Shown in pieces: positions 8,740 through 16,486 of a DNA stretch of 64,000 nt (position 1 is its first letter; each line of letters starts with the position of its first letter). The stretch lies in the NCBI RefSeq assembly GCF_030013905.1, contig NZ_CP124862.1, forward strand, positions 5,087,051-5,151,050, in the 5' to 3' direction. The notes under the pieces are model-generated. The model worked only from the letters and a program-made list of their open reading frames with translations. It had not been told where the DNA came from and made no database searches. A program made the position numbers and the translations under genes. This stretch comes from Petroclostridium sp. X23 (lineage in GTDB: Bacteria > Bacillota > Clostridia > SK-Y3).

Positions 8740-9093
8740 ATGAAAAAATATATAAGCTTCATATCGGGAGTATCTGCGGCAGTAATTCTTATTCCCGGTG
8801 TATTAATGATTTTCCAAAGTCCGGCCGGCTGGAATGCGGCGCTTATTACATTGTTTATTCTGCTTGCACTTGGCATGCTGCTGTCGGTGATTGCTGCAAT
8901 CGTTGCAATAAATCAGCCTAAAGGAGCAAAGGTGTTATTTATAATTGCAGGAGTGATAACTTTACTTTATTTCTTACTTATGATGTTTATGCTGCTTTCA
9001 ATGGAGATTACGGTTTTATTGACAGCCCTCAGCATTATCCTTATGTTTGCCGGAGCTTTTGACTGCGCAAAAAATAGGCAAGGTAAGGTGTGA
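8740..9093 (+). CDS. Small four-helix membrane protein
   Basis: A 117-residue protein with four hydrophobic segments (about 5-27, 33-57, 64-86 and 88-108) and a short basic C-terminal tail. I do not recognise a specific family; it resembles small DUF4064-like membrane proteins only in layout. AGGAGG lies upstream of the ATG. It sits between precursor 4 and the small leader peptide at 9109, 15 bases from the latter, behind its own ECF-type site. A role in immunity or envelope response to the peptides is a guess from position. Confidence 0.7.
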   Translation: MKKYISFISGVSAAVILIPGVLMIFQSPAGWNAALITLFILLALGMLLSVIAAIVAINQPKGAKVLFIIAGVITLLYFLLMMFMLLSMEITVLLTALSIILMFAGAFDCAKNRQGKV

Positions 9094-9108
9094 ATAGGAG
9101 TGTTCGAT

Positions 9109-9363
9109 ATGTTTGATACGAAAAAATATGATTTTTCACTGGAATCGGAGCTGAAATACAAGCTTTTAGAAAGATTGAAATCAGAACATAAGAAAGCAAG
9201 AGGTCAAGCCATGCCTCTTGCAGATGATGATCTGGATATGGTAGCAGCTGCGGGAAATGATTCCAACGGTGAAAAATGTCCGACTCCGGACAAATCCTGC
9301 GAATTATGCAATGAATATACGTTTGGCCGCTGTACAGCAGGATATATAAAGGATCAAAAGTAA
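9109..9363 (+). CDS. Short leader-core peptide with AAAG junction and Cys-rich core
   Basis: An 84-residue peptide. Residues 1-49 are charged and helical and end in LADDDLDMVAAAG, resembling the acidic DDELD-x-V-xGG end of the Nif11 leaders but with Ala-Ala-Ala-Gly in place of Gly-Gly. The remaining 35 residues contain CPTPDKSCELC and FGRC, four cysteines in all. AGGAG precedes the ATG at 9109 by 8 bases; the GTG at 9100 overlaps that site. It is probably another exported precursor of the same locus. Confidence 0.7.
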   Translation: MFDTKKYDFSLESELKYKLLERLKSEHKKARGQAMPLADDDLDMVAAAGNDSNGEKCPTPDKSCELCNEYTFGRCTAGYIKDQK

Positions 9364-9445
9364 TGTAGGTGGTATTAGAATGCAAATAATTGGGTTGCGG
9401 TTTTTATTTCAAACACAAATAGAACATATTGAGCGATTAAAATGC

Positions 9446-10144
9446 CTACGGTAATGTCATGCGGTAGCCGACGCTCCTTATGGTTTCTATAATGTTAGGA
9501 TTCAAACCGTGATGTTGTATTTTTTTTCTAAGTCCCCGGATATGAACGTCTACCGTACGGGTCTCCAAAAACTGTTCGTCATACCACACTTCATCAAGCA
9601 GCATATCTCTTGAAAAAACTCTTCCGGGATTTCTCACCAGGAGTGTTAAAAGCTCAAATTCTCTGTAAGTCAATACTACCGGTAATTTATTAATATATGC
9701 GGTACGTGTATCAACATCCACTTCTATACCGTGCATCGATAATGTTTTAGGTTCATCTCCGGTTTGATGAGGTCTTCTCTTAAATATCATTTTAAGTCTT
9801 GTTAGAAGTTCATAGTATCTAACCGGTTTGCCAAGGTAATCATCAGCTCCCATTTCTAATCCTACAACCGTCTCGATTTCGCTATTCTTACAAGTAAGCA
9901 TGATGATAGGAATATGGTGATGTAACGGATGATTTCTAATTCTTTTTAGCGTTTCCAGTCCGTCCATACCAGGTAAAATTACATCAAGGATGATTGCACT
10001 GATAGGATATCGGTCAAGGGCTTCAAGGGCTTCTTCGCCGGAATTACACGAGATGGCGGTATATAAGTTTTTTTCTAAAGCCGCTTTTAATAGTTTATGT
10101 ATAGAAGGGTCATCATCTACAAGTAGAATGCTTTTTTTAATCAA
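9446..10144 (-). CDS. OmpR/PhoB-family response regulator
   Basis: A 232-residue two-component regulator. The receiver domain (about 1-120) has the acidic pair in LLVDDDPSIHKLL, the phosphoacceptor in IILDVILPGMDG and the conserved Lys in YLGKPV. A winged-helix DNA-binding domain follows (about 130-232) with TYREFELLTLL and a closing SVGYRM. It starts with TTG, with AAAGGGGGG upstream. No histidine kinase is adjacent, so its partner is elsewhere. It is convergent with the peptide genes and divergent from the sigma factor gene; its targets are unknown. Confidence 0.88.
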   Translation of the reverse strand: MIKKSILLVDDDPSIHKLLKAALEKNLYTAISCNSGEEALEALDRYPISAIILDVILPGMDGLETLKRIRNHPLHHHIPIIMLTCKNSEIETVVGLEMGADDYLGKPVRYYELLTRLKMIFKRRPHQTGDEPKTLSMHGIEVDVDTRTAYINKLPVVLTYREFELLTLLVRNPGRVFSRDMLLDEVWYDEQFLETRTVDVHIRGLRKKIQHHGLNPNIIETIRSVGYRMTLP

Positions 10145-10367
10145 ATGTTATAGCCCCCCTTTAATGAATGTGCTGCAAAGAAGTATGTTGTCCCACGATT
10201 CAACAAATTGTCATATATTTTTTACATTCCTTAACATTATCATTACAAAATACCGAACGGCTATTACAATTATACTGTAAAATTATGAATAATTCAAACT
10301 AATTTTGGGGAATAGCAAAGGATTTACGAGTAAAAAACTTTAATTTATATAGTGGAAAGGTGATTCA

Positions 10368-10889
10368 ATGTGTGACTTTAAAAATTTTTCGGATTTTGAG
10401 AAGATGTATGAAGAATATTTTCCAAAGATATACAATTATATCTTTTTCCGTTTGCTGAACAAGGAGCAGACTGAGGATTTGGTCAGCGAAATTTTCTTAA
10501 AAGTTACACAAAAAATATTTTCTTTTGATGCGTCCAAAGCTTCTTTTAATACATGGATCTTCGTGATTGCTAAAAATACACTTACAGATTACTTTCGGAG
10601 ACAGAAAAAGTGCGTATCGTTGGATGATAGCACCAATAGCGTGCTTATTACGGTGGATTTCGAAGAACAATATAAAGAAATTGTAAACGAAGATAGAAAA
10701 ATTCTTTACAAGGCACTTTCTCAGCTCGATGACCGTACCAGGCAGGTCTTGTACCTCAAATATTTTGGAGAGTTGAACAATAGAGAAATATCTAAGGTGA
10801 CCGGAATCAATGAAAGTACGGTATCCACCATCTTTGTGAGGGGAAAAAAGAAGATGAAGGAGCTCTTGATAGGAATGGAAGTTTCTTGA
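10368..10889 (+). CDS. ECF-type RNA polymerase sigma factor
   Basis: A 173-residue sigma-70 family protein with region 2 (about 10-85; LSEQTEDLV-like helix and WIFVIAKNTLTDYFRRQKK) and region 4 (about 115-170; LSQLDDRTRQVLYLKYFGEL and a helix-turn-helix ISKVTGINESTVSTIF). No region 3 or 1.1 is seen. GGAAAGG lies upstream of the ATG. No anti-sigma factor gene is adjacent. The following lipoprotein gene has an ECF-like site overlapping the intergenic gap. It is the obvious candidate to read the four TGRGCY-N16-CGTATA sites of this locus, which is inference. Confidence 0.88.
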   Translation: MCDFKNFSDFEKMYEEYFPKIYNYIFFRLLNKEQTEDLVSEIFLKVTQKIFSFDASKASFNTWIFVIAKNTLTDYFRRQKKCVSLDDSTNSVLITVDFEEQYKEIVNEDRKILYKALSQLDDRTRQVLYLKYFGELNNREISKVTGINESTVSTIFVRGKKKMKELLIGMEVS

Positions 10890-10896
10890 AGCCTAC

Positions 10897-10924
10897 TGAG
10901 CTGGTTTTTAATGTTGTTCGTATA
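10897..10924 (+). promoter_or_regulatory. ECF-type promoter before the RsiV/IseA-like lipoprotein
   Basis: TGAGCT (10897-10902), 16 bases, CGTATA (10919-10924), starting just after the sigma factor stop codon and 61 bases before the next ATG. This suggests the sigma factor activates its own downstream gene. Confidence 0.6.
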
Positions 10925-10979
10925 TTATAGATAGGAAAATAAAATCGTTTTGGAATAAGTTTATCAGGAGGTATTAGGC

Positions 10980-12386
10980 ATGAAAAAAATATTTAAGCAA
11001 TTCATTGCAGTCATTGCAGTTTTTATGATTACTACTTTTTTGTTTGGGGCATGCGGTAAGACTGAAACACCCGTGCGGTCCGAGAATAGCAATGAGAGTT
11101 CATCCGGTAGTCACAAACAAGCGGAAAATCAAAAAGAGCCTTCAAAGGAAGATACTAATAAAACAACGAACTCTTCTAAAAAAGAAGAAACTTCCGTACC
11201 TATTGAAATTATTGATACAGTTTATACTAATAAGTTAGTAGATGAAAATGATGGGACTGTTCTGGTTGAAGCCAGCATCATCATACCCAAACTAAAAAAT
11301 CCGAAGAATCAACCTGAAATTGAAAAAATAAACAAATATTATAAGAATGAAGTTGAAACTTTTTTTGAAGAAGTCAAGGGGGAAGGGTTTGCTGCGGCTG
11401 CGGAAAATTATGAAGATGCCAAAAAGAATGGTTACGATTTTAATACGCATATGTTTGACCGCAAATTCCATATTCATTATAATAGTAATAATCTACTTTC
11501 GGTATTAAATGTACAGTACGCATATACCGGAGGGGCCCATCCGAATACATTTTGGAGTGCTGAAACGTTTGATATCAGAAGCGGAAAGAAGATGGCGCTT
11601 ACCGATATTTTTAGCATCCCAAAAGAAGAGGTGTTAGCGCACATATATGAAGCTGTTTTTAAGCAGATTGAGCAAAATCAACAAAAAAAGGAGAATGTTT
11701 ATAACGATGATTATAAAACAGCGGTAAAAGAATACTATGAGGATACGGATTTTATCTTAACTGAAAAGGGGATCAATGTTTTTTATCAGTTGTATACACT
11801 GGCACCTTATGCCGCAGGTTTCCCTGAGTTTTTATTACCATATGACAGTGTAAAAGACATATTGGATGTTGATATTTCCAATGCCCATGTGTACAATGCG
11901 GATCAAGATCTCAGATACGCAGCAAGAGAACTCATTGGGTGCAACTATATCGCTTTTTCCGAGATGTTTTATCTAAATACTTTACCCGCTGATATGCCGG
12001 AAGGCGGCCTAGTCGATGGAAATACTATTTATCCGGTTAAAGATAAGCGTTTCACAACATTTGCAGAGCTTGAAGGATATGTAAGAAATACGTATGGAAA
12101 AGAGGAAGCCGATGCACTGCTTTCCGGCAAGACTTGGGGAGGCCCGCAGTACATGGACAAAGATGGAAAACTCCATGTGGATATCAGTAAAAGCGGGGGT
12201 GTAGGATATTATAAAAAATGGGATACTTACATGTTTGAGTTATCCGATATTACCGAAGACAGCGCGAAGCTGACAGTTTATCTCAAAGAAGAAGATATGG
12301 GTACAAATACCCTTAAAGACACTTCCTTATCCATGAAAATGATTAAAGAAGACGGGTTATGGCTGTTGGATAAAATGGTGTATTAA
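10980..12386 (+). CDS. Lipoprotein with DUF4163/DUF3298 (RsiV-like) and IseA-like domains
   Basis: A 468-residue exported lipoprotein with signal peptide and lipobox FGAC (Cys near 25), then a Ser/Lys/Glu-rich linker to about residue 75. The middle part (about 80-290) has the DUF4163/DUF3298 pattern, including YAYTGGAHPNT and the aspartate-rich turn LTDIFS; this is the extracytoplasmic domain type of the lysozyme-sensing anti-sigma factor RsiV. The C-terminal part (about 345-468), with FTTFAELEGYV and ADALLSG, resembles the IseA DL-endopeptidase inhibitor family. It has no cytoplasmic anti-sigma segment. A role in cell-wall stress sensing or protection, controlled by the adjacent sigma factor, is plausible inference. 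Confidence 0.7.
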   Translation: MKKIFKQFIAVIAVFMITTFLFGACGKTETPVRSENSNESSSGSHKQAENQKEPSKEDTNKTTNSSKKEETSVPIEIIDTVYTNKLVDENDGTVLVEASIIIPKLKNPKNQPEIEKINKYYKNEVETFFEEVKGEGFAAAAENYEDAKKNGYDFNTHMFDRKFHIHYNSNNLLSVLNVQYAYTGGAHPNTFWSAETFDIRSGKKMALTDIFSIPKEEVLAHIYEAVFKQIEQNQQKKENVYNDDYKTAVKEYYEDTDFILTEKGINVFYQLYTLAPYAAGFPEFLLPYDSVKDILDVDISNAHVYNADQDLRYAARELIGCNYIAFSEMFYLNTLPADMPEGGLVDGNTIYPVKDKRFTTFAELEGYVRNTYGKEEADALLSGKTWGGPQYMDKDGKLHVDISKSGGVGYYKKWDTYMFELSDITEDSAKLTVYLKEEDMGTNTLKDTSLSMKMIKEDGLWLLDKMVY

Positions 12387-12414
12387 CCATGCCTAAGATG
12401 TTGAATATACAAGT

Positions 12415-12855
12415 TTGAAAGCTGGTGAGAATTTGCACAAGCGTATTCTGGTATCTTTTTTAATTGTAACCCTGCTTGTGGTATCTGCCGGGTGTAACAG
12501 ACAAAATCAAAAAAGCCTGGTAAAGAGTAAAGCAGTTAAATACACACTTTATATCGGTCTGAATGACCAAGACGGATATAAACAGACATTTGACACCGAA
12601 ACGGCAAAAGAAAAAATATCAAACATTTGTCTTAAGTATGTTGATGGGTATACCGTTGCGTATGGTGAGGGCGCATATAAAGATAAAAAAGAAATTATAA
12701 CTAAGGAAAACAGCCTTATCTATTCTTTTTATTTTGCTTCCGAAGAGCAAATCAAGGCAATCATGGATGAAATTCTTAAAGAACTTAATCAAAATGCAAT
12801 TCTGGTTGAAAAAAACGATGTAAATTATGAATTTTATGAAGGAGCAGAGCCATGA
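12415..12855 (+). CDS. DUF3574-like lipoprotein
   Basis: A protein of up to 146 residues with a signal peptide and lipobox SAGC, then a small alpha/beta domain with YTLYIGLNDQDG and DGYTVAYGEGAYKD, resembling DUF3574. The start is uncertain: TTG at 12415 or TTG at 12433, neither ideally spaced from a ribosome site. It follows the RsiV/IseA-like lipoprotein by 28 bases and overlaps the next gene by four bases, so all three may be one transcript. Function unknown. Confidence 0.65.
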   Translation: MKAGENLHKRILVSFLIVTLLVVSAGCNRQNQKSLVKSKAVKYTLYIGLNDQDGYKQTFDTETAKEKISNICLKYVDGYTVAYGEGAYKDKKEIITKENSLIYSFYFASEEQIKAIMDEILKELNQNAILVEKNDVNYEFYEGAEP

Positions 12856-13769
12856 CACATGCAGAATCTAATATTGTACTATTCTCAATCACACTTTGCT
12901 GGGCGTCATCTTATATATTTATAAAAAATCTTCCGGATACGTTGTCTACATTTGCGTATCTTACAATTACTGCCGGAATTGCAAGTGTTATTCTTGTCAT
13001 TATCTTTTTTAGAAAGCTGCGGGAATTTGGCCGAAATACTCTCATAAAAAGTGCTGTTATGGCCACTCTTGTTTGTGGAATGCTCTTGATTGAGAGGGCA
13101 GGGATATCTAAAATACCTGCATCAATGGCGAGTTTTATTACATCTTTGACTGTTGTATTTGTACCTATTATTCTACTATTTCTTAAAAAGAAACCTACGA
13201 AAAATAACTATTTAGGCATTATGCTTATTCTTACCGGGCTCACACTGACCAGCAGAGTAAATATTGGAGAAGGAATGAATCCGGGTATTTTATATATGGT
13301 GATAGGTTGTATATTAATGGCTGTGTACATTGTTATAACCGACATATTTACAAAGCAGGCAGATCCGCTGCTATTAGGTGTGGGGCAGATGTTTTTTACA
13401 GCGATTTTTTCTTTCATCCTATGGTTTATTGAAGAGCCTAGTACATTTTTTTCTGTTCAATATTCAAATGAAATGCTTGCAAACATCTTTTTATTGGCTT
13501 TTTTTTCGAAAGCTTATGCGTATATCATGTTAATGTACTCTCAGAAATACGCAAATCCTATCAGCGTTACGGTGATTGCCTCTACAGAGCCTGTAGTAAC
13601 GATGGTGCTTGCGGTGCTTATCCCCAATACATTCGGACAAACAGAAGCATTAACGTTTATTAAGATAGTAGGTGCGGCCGTTATTGTAATGGGTGCTATC
13701 TGCGCCGGTACAAACTTTTTGGATAAAAAGGAGGCAGCATCTTATGCAAGAGATACTATCTCCGCTTAG
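12852..13769 (+). CDS. EamA/DMT-family transporter
   Basis: A 305-residue integral membrane protein with about ten helices in two related halves, the architecture of drug/metabolite exporters with EamA domains. The second half holds the typical TEPVVTMVLAVL segment. It overlaps the preceding lipoprotein gene by four bases and the next gene by 26. Substrate unknown; being in a peptide locus, self-protection or metabolite export are possible. Confidence 0.82.
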   Translation: MTHAESNIVLFSITLCWASSYIFIKNLPDTLSTFAYLTITAGIASVILVIIFFRKLREFGRNTLIKSAVMATLVCGMLLIERAGISKIPASMASFITSLTVVFVPIILLFLKKKPTKNNYLGIMLILTGLTLTSRVNIGEGMNPGILYMVIGCILMAVYIVITDIFTKQADPLLLGVGQMFFTAIFSFILWFIEEPSTFFSVQYSNEMLANIFLLAFFSKAYAYIMLMYSQKYANPISVTVIASTEPVVTMVLAVLIPNTFGQTEALTFIKIVGAAVIVMGAICAGTNFLDKKEAASYARDTISA

Positions 13770-14472
13770 ATCAAAACAAACACTGCTGCAAATTCTTGTG
13801 TGCGCCCTTGCTTTTATCGGAATGGCGATACCCTTTAAAGTAATGGTACTGGTTGAAGGCTTTACCGAGGTGCGTCCGGTAAATGCCGTACCGGTTGTAG
13901 CCGGTCTTATCTTTGGCCCTGCAGGGGCATGGGGATGTGCATTCGGAAATATCATCAGCGACTTGTTCGGCACATTCAGCTACGGTTCTATCTTTGGGTT
14001 TTTCGGCAATTTTATTGCTGCATATCTTCCCTATAAACTTTGGCATTTATGGAGTAAGGGCGAAAGACCCAATGTAAAAACATATAAAAATATTTTTAGA
14101 TATGTAATACTGTCAGCCATTTCATCCCTCGCTGTGGCTATATTGATCGCTTGTTCGTTAGATATATTTTTGAATTTCTGGTCAAGACAGATTTATTATA
14201 TCATATTGTTTAATAATTTAGGTTTTCCGATATTTTTGGGTCTTCCGGTATTTATTGTACTTACATGTGATGATATACATATAGATATGACCATGCCTGC
14301 AGTTCCTTCAAGACATAGACAGATAAAATGGGCGGCTTTGTCCATGTTGATATGCAGTTCGTTATTAATAAGTATTATGATTACACTGGGTTTTGTAATG
14401 TCCGCATCTTTGCTTATGATAATAGCAGGAATAATCTTTGTGGTATCATTGATTGCTATCATCATAGGGTAA
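13744..14472 (+). CDS. ECF-transporter S-component-like membrane protein
   Basis: A 242-residue membrane protein with about six helices. The segment VVAGLIFGPAGAWGCAFGN, followed by an aspartate in ISDLFG, is typical of substrate-binding S components of ECF vitamin transporters (QueT/BioY/ThiT-like fold). AAGGAGG, inside the end of the transporter gene upstream, sets the start at 13744. No ECF energising module (EcfA/EcfT) is adjacent; such S components often share one encoded elsewhere. Substrate unknown. Confidence 0.65.
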   Translation: MQEILSPLRSKQTLLQILVCALAFIGMAIPFKVMVLVEGFTEVRPVNAVPVVAGLIFGPAGAWGCAFGNIISDLFGTFSYGSIFGFFGNFIAAYLPYKLWHLWSKGERPNVKTYKNIFRYVILSAISSLAVAILIACSLDIFLNFWSRQIYYIILFNNLGFPIFLGLPVFIVLTCDDIHIDMTMPAVPSRHRQIKWAALSMLICSSLLISIMITLGFVMSASLLMIIAGIIFVVSLIAIIIG

Positions 14473-14526
14473 CAAGCAAGTCTATATTAAATGCATTAAA
14501 GATGTTACAGGAGATCTATTGCTGCA

Positions 14527-14594
14527 GTGAGGAGTGGGGAGTGGATAGTGAGGAGCGTATAAAGGATCCCCACTCCCCACTATCCACTCCTCAC
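14527..14594. repeat. Heptamer array with inverted halves (copy 1)
   Basis: The left arm reads GTGAGGA GTGGGGA GTGGATA GTGAGGA; the right arm carries the complement-type units (ACTCCCC, ACTATCC, ACTCCTC). Both strands can fold into a long hairpin. It lies between the S-component gene and the BASS transporter and could also act as a terminator. Related arrays are at 17541 and 22181. Confidence 0.75.
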
Positions 14595-14627
14595 TTAATA
14601 ATTGCTGATGCAAAATATATATAATAA

Positions 14628-15575
14628 GTGAGCGTAAAACCAATGAATATCATAAAAAATATCAGTACAATCATGGGGCGTTATTTTGCTGTGATTGTAA
14701 TCATTGCTTTAGGAATAGGCTTATTTAAGCCTGAACAATTTGAATGGGTGATGCCGCATATATCACTTTTGCTGGGAGTGATCATGCTGGGGATGGGCAT
14801 GACCATAAAAGCAGAAGATTTTAAAATAATATTTCTAAGACCCGGTGAAGTCATACTCGGATGTGCGGCTCAGTTTACAATTATGCCGCTGCTGGCGTAC
14901 GCGATCAGTCTCATTTTTAAGCTCCCTCAAGAGCTGGCGGTTGGATTTGTTCTGCTTGGAGCATGTCCGGGAGGGACGGCTTCAAATGTGATTACATATT
15001 TTGCGAAAGGTGATGTAGCATTATCTGTAGGAATGACATCCGTTTCGACACTCATCTCGCCGATTGTTACACCGGTCATTACATTGCTGCTGGCACATCA
15101 ATGGGTTGATGTACCCGCTAAAGATATGTTTTTATCCATATTTAACACCATTCTTATACCTATTATGATAGGCATCATAGTAAAAAAGTTGCTAAAAGAT
15201 ACAACAGAAAAGGTTCTGGAAGTATTTCCTATCATTTCGGTTCTATCTGTTACGCTGATTGTAGGTGCTGTCGTCGGTGCTAGTGCAGAGAAAATATTTG
15301 ACACAGCACCGGTCGTATTTGCCGGTGTCATATTGCATAACTGCATGGGATTATTGCTGGGGTTTTTTATCGGTAAGCTGTTTCATGTCAGTGAAGCAAA
15401 AAGGCGGGCAATATCCATAGAGTTGGGTATGCAGAATTCCGGATTGGCTGCGTCTCTGGCTAGTAACTATTTTGATCCTAATACTGCAGTACCCGCAGCG
15501 CTGTTTAGTGTATGGCATAATATCTCAGGCCCCGGACTGGCATCCTATTGGTCAAAAAAAGTCCTAGAAGAATAA
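14628..15575 (+). CDS. Bile acid:sodium symporter (BASS) family transporter
   Basis: A 315-residue membrane protein with nine to ten helices. The family hallmarks are GACPGGTASNVITYFAKGDV in the middle and ELGMQNSGLAASLA near the C terminus, the two crossing-motif helices. Members transport bile acids, pantoate or other organic anions with sodium; the substrate here cannot be told. The GTG at 14628 or the ATG at 14643 may be the start; neither has a good ribosome site. It lies 15 bases before the next gene. Confidence 0.85.
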   Translation: MSVKPMNIIKNISTIMGRYFAVIVIIALGIGLFKPEQFEWVMPHISLLLGVIMLGMGMTIKAEDFKIIFLRPGEVILGCAAQFTIMPLLAYAISLIFKLPQELAVGFVLLGACPGGTASNVITYFAKGDVALSVGMTSVSTLISPIVTPVITLLLAHQWVDVPAKDMFLSIFNTILIPIMIGIIVKKLLKDTTEKVLEVFPIISVLSVTLIVGAVVGASAEKIFDTAPVVFAGVILHNCMGLLLGFFIGKLFHVSEAKRRAISIELGMQNSGLAASLASNYFDPNTAVPAALFSVWHNISGPGLASYWSKKVLEE

Positions 15576-15590
15576 GGGGGAATATTCATC

Positions 15591-16019
15591 GTGGAAATTT
15601 TAGAGAAAATCAAGAAAGCAGCAGGGCAAGATAGTACGTGGTTAGAGAGCATCACATCCATGAATACTGCAGAAAAACTCGAAAAGCATTTAGCAGAGAA
15701 ACAGGTGAAGCTGGAATTTACAGAGATTCAATGGCTGCTGAACGAGATAAGAGATTATTCACAGTATAAAATAGATGTAAAAGAGTGTTTAATGGATAAT
15801 GAAAAATTATCTGATGCTGAGCTCGATCTGGTGACAGGAGGCTGGGGGAGCTCATATTATCCGGTCGAGGGTTGTCCCAATGGATTTACAAGGCTTAATT
15901 CCGGTCTTTTTTTTGCACATTATAAAGCAGAATGTTATGTGTGTGAACATTACATATCTTTTGAACAAGATCCACAGTTGCTTAGACGTTGTACCAAGAT
16001 GGGATACCGAACGGTTTAA
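15591..16019 (+). CDS. Divergent double-glycine leader peptide (precursor 6)
   Basis: A 142-residue protein with a charged helical leader (1-84) ending LSDAELDLVTGG and a 58-residue core with GCPNGF, AECYVCEHY and RRC. The leader end matches the Nif11 precursors' DDELDxVSGG pattern, although the rest of the leader is different. It starts with GTG, with AAGGGGG 10 bases upstream. It is probably another substrate for the exporters encoded at the left end. A terminator follows at 16123. Confidence 0.72.
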   Translation: MEILEKIKKAAGQDSTWLESITSMNTAEKLEKHLAEKQVKLEFTEIQWLLNEIRDYSQYKIDVKECLMDNEKLSDAELDLVTGGWGSSYYPVEGCPNGFTRLNSGLFFAHYKAECYVCEHYISFEQDPQLLRRCTKMGYRTV

Positions 16020-16122
16020 TAAATATGTTCCATTGGCCGTCAAAAGCAAGAGATATCAGTGCTTTTAAGCTTTTATAACATGGTTATATTTGTTTTTAAA
16101 AGTGAATAAATTATTAAAAATA

Positions 16123-16171
16123 AAAAAATCTTAAATATTTTTCGAAAAAAAGAAGGATATTTAAGATTTTT
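16123..16171 (+). terminator. Rho-independent terminator
   Basis: AAAAATCTTAAATAT pairs with ATATTTAAGATTTTT across an A-rich loop. The A tract before and the T tract after make it potentially bidirectional. It closes the peptide locus. Confidence 0.65.
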
Positions 16172-16185
16172 GTAGTATATTTATA

Positions 16186-16440
16186 TTAAACGTTAAACTA
16201 ACTATAACTAAAGAAAAGTTTGAGTAATACACTTGAAGTTATTTTAACGTGTTGCGCCGATTTAATGATGTGCTTGCGTTGGAAAGTCTTAAGCTTAAGG
16301 CATTATACTCAAGCAGCTCTTTCTTATATCTAAACCGGCACAGCAAGTTAACTTGAGGTCTTGTGATGTGTCCATGTTAAACGTTAAACAAGCGTTTTGA
16401 AAGGAGGAGAATGGTTAATTTCACATGGACACGGGTATAG
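16186..16440 (+). promoter_or_regulatory. Complex leader of the transaldolase gene
   Basis: The 13-mer TTAAACGTTAAAC occurs at 16186-16198 and 16377-16389; its AACGTT centre resembles LacI-family operators. The second copy overlaps one arm of a perfect inverted repeat, GTGTCCATGT (16368-16377) and ACATGGACAC (16423-16432). A perfect palindrome, CTTAAGCTTAAG, lies near 16290. The 468-base gap between genes is thus mostly regulatory; the exact promoter is not clear. Confidence 0.5.
16411..16440 (+). CDS. Possible 9-residue leader ORF
   Basis: ATG at 16411 directly behind AAAGGAGGAG, reading MVNFTWTRV then stop. The ribosome site is the strongest in this leader, and the ORF overlaps the second arm of the ACATGGACAC repeat. 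It may be a regulatory uORF or chance. Confidence 0.3.
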   Translation: MVNFTWTRV

Positions 16441-16486
16441 TAAATTCTAAAAATAATAATCTATCAACAGAAAGGAATGTGTAAAA

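Noticed and set aside
9446..10144. Pairing of the response regulator with the kinase at 24694
   Set aside because: They are 15 kb apart with unrelated neighbours; nothing in the sequence links them.
14527..14594. Heptamer arrays as CRISPR repeats
   Set aside because: The unit is seven bases with no spacers and no cas genes are present.
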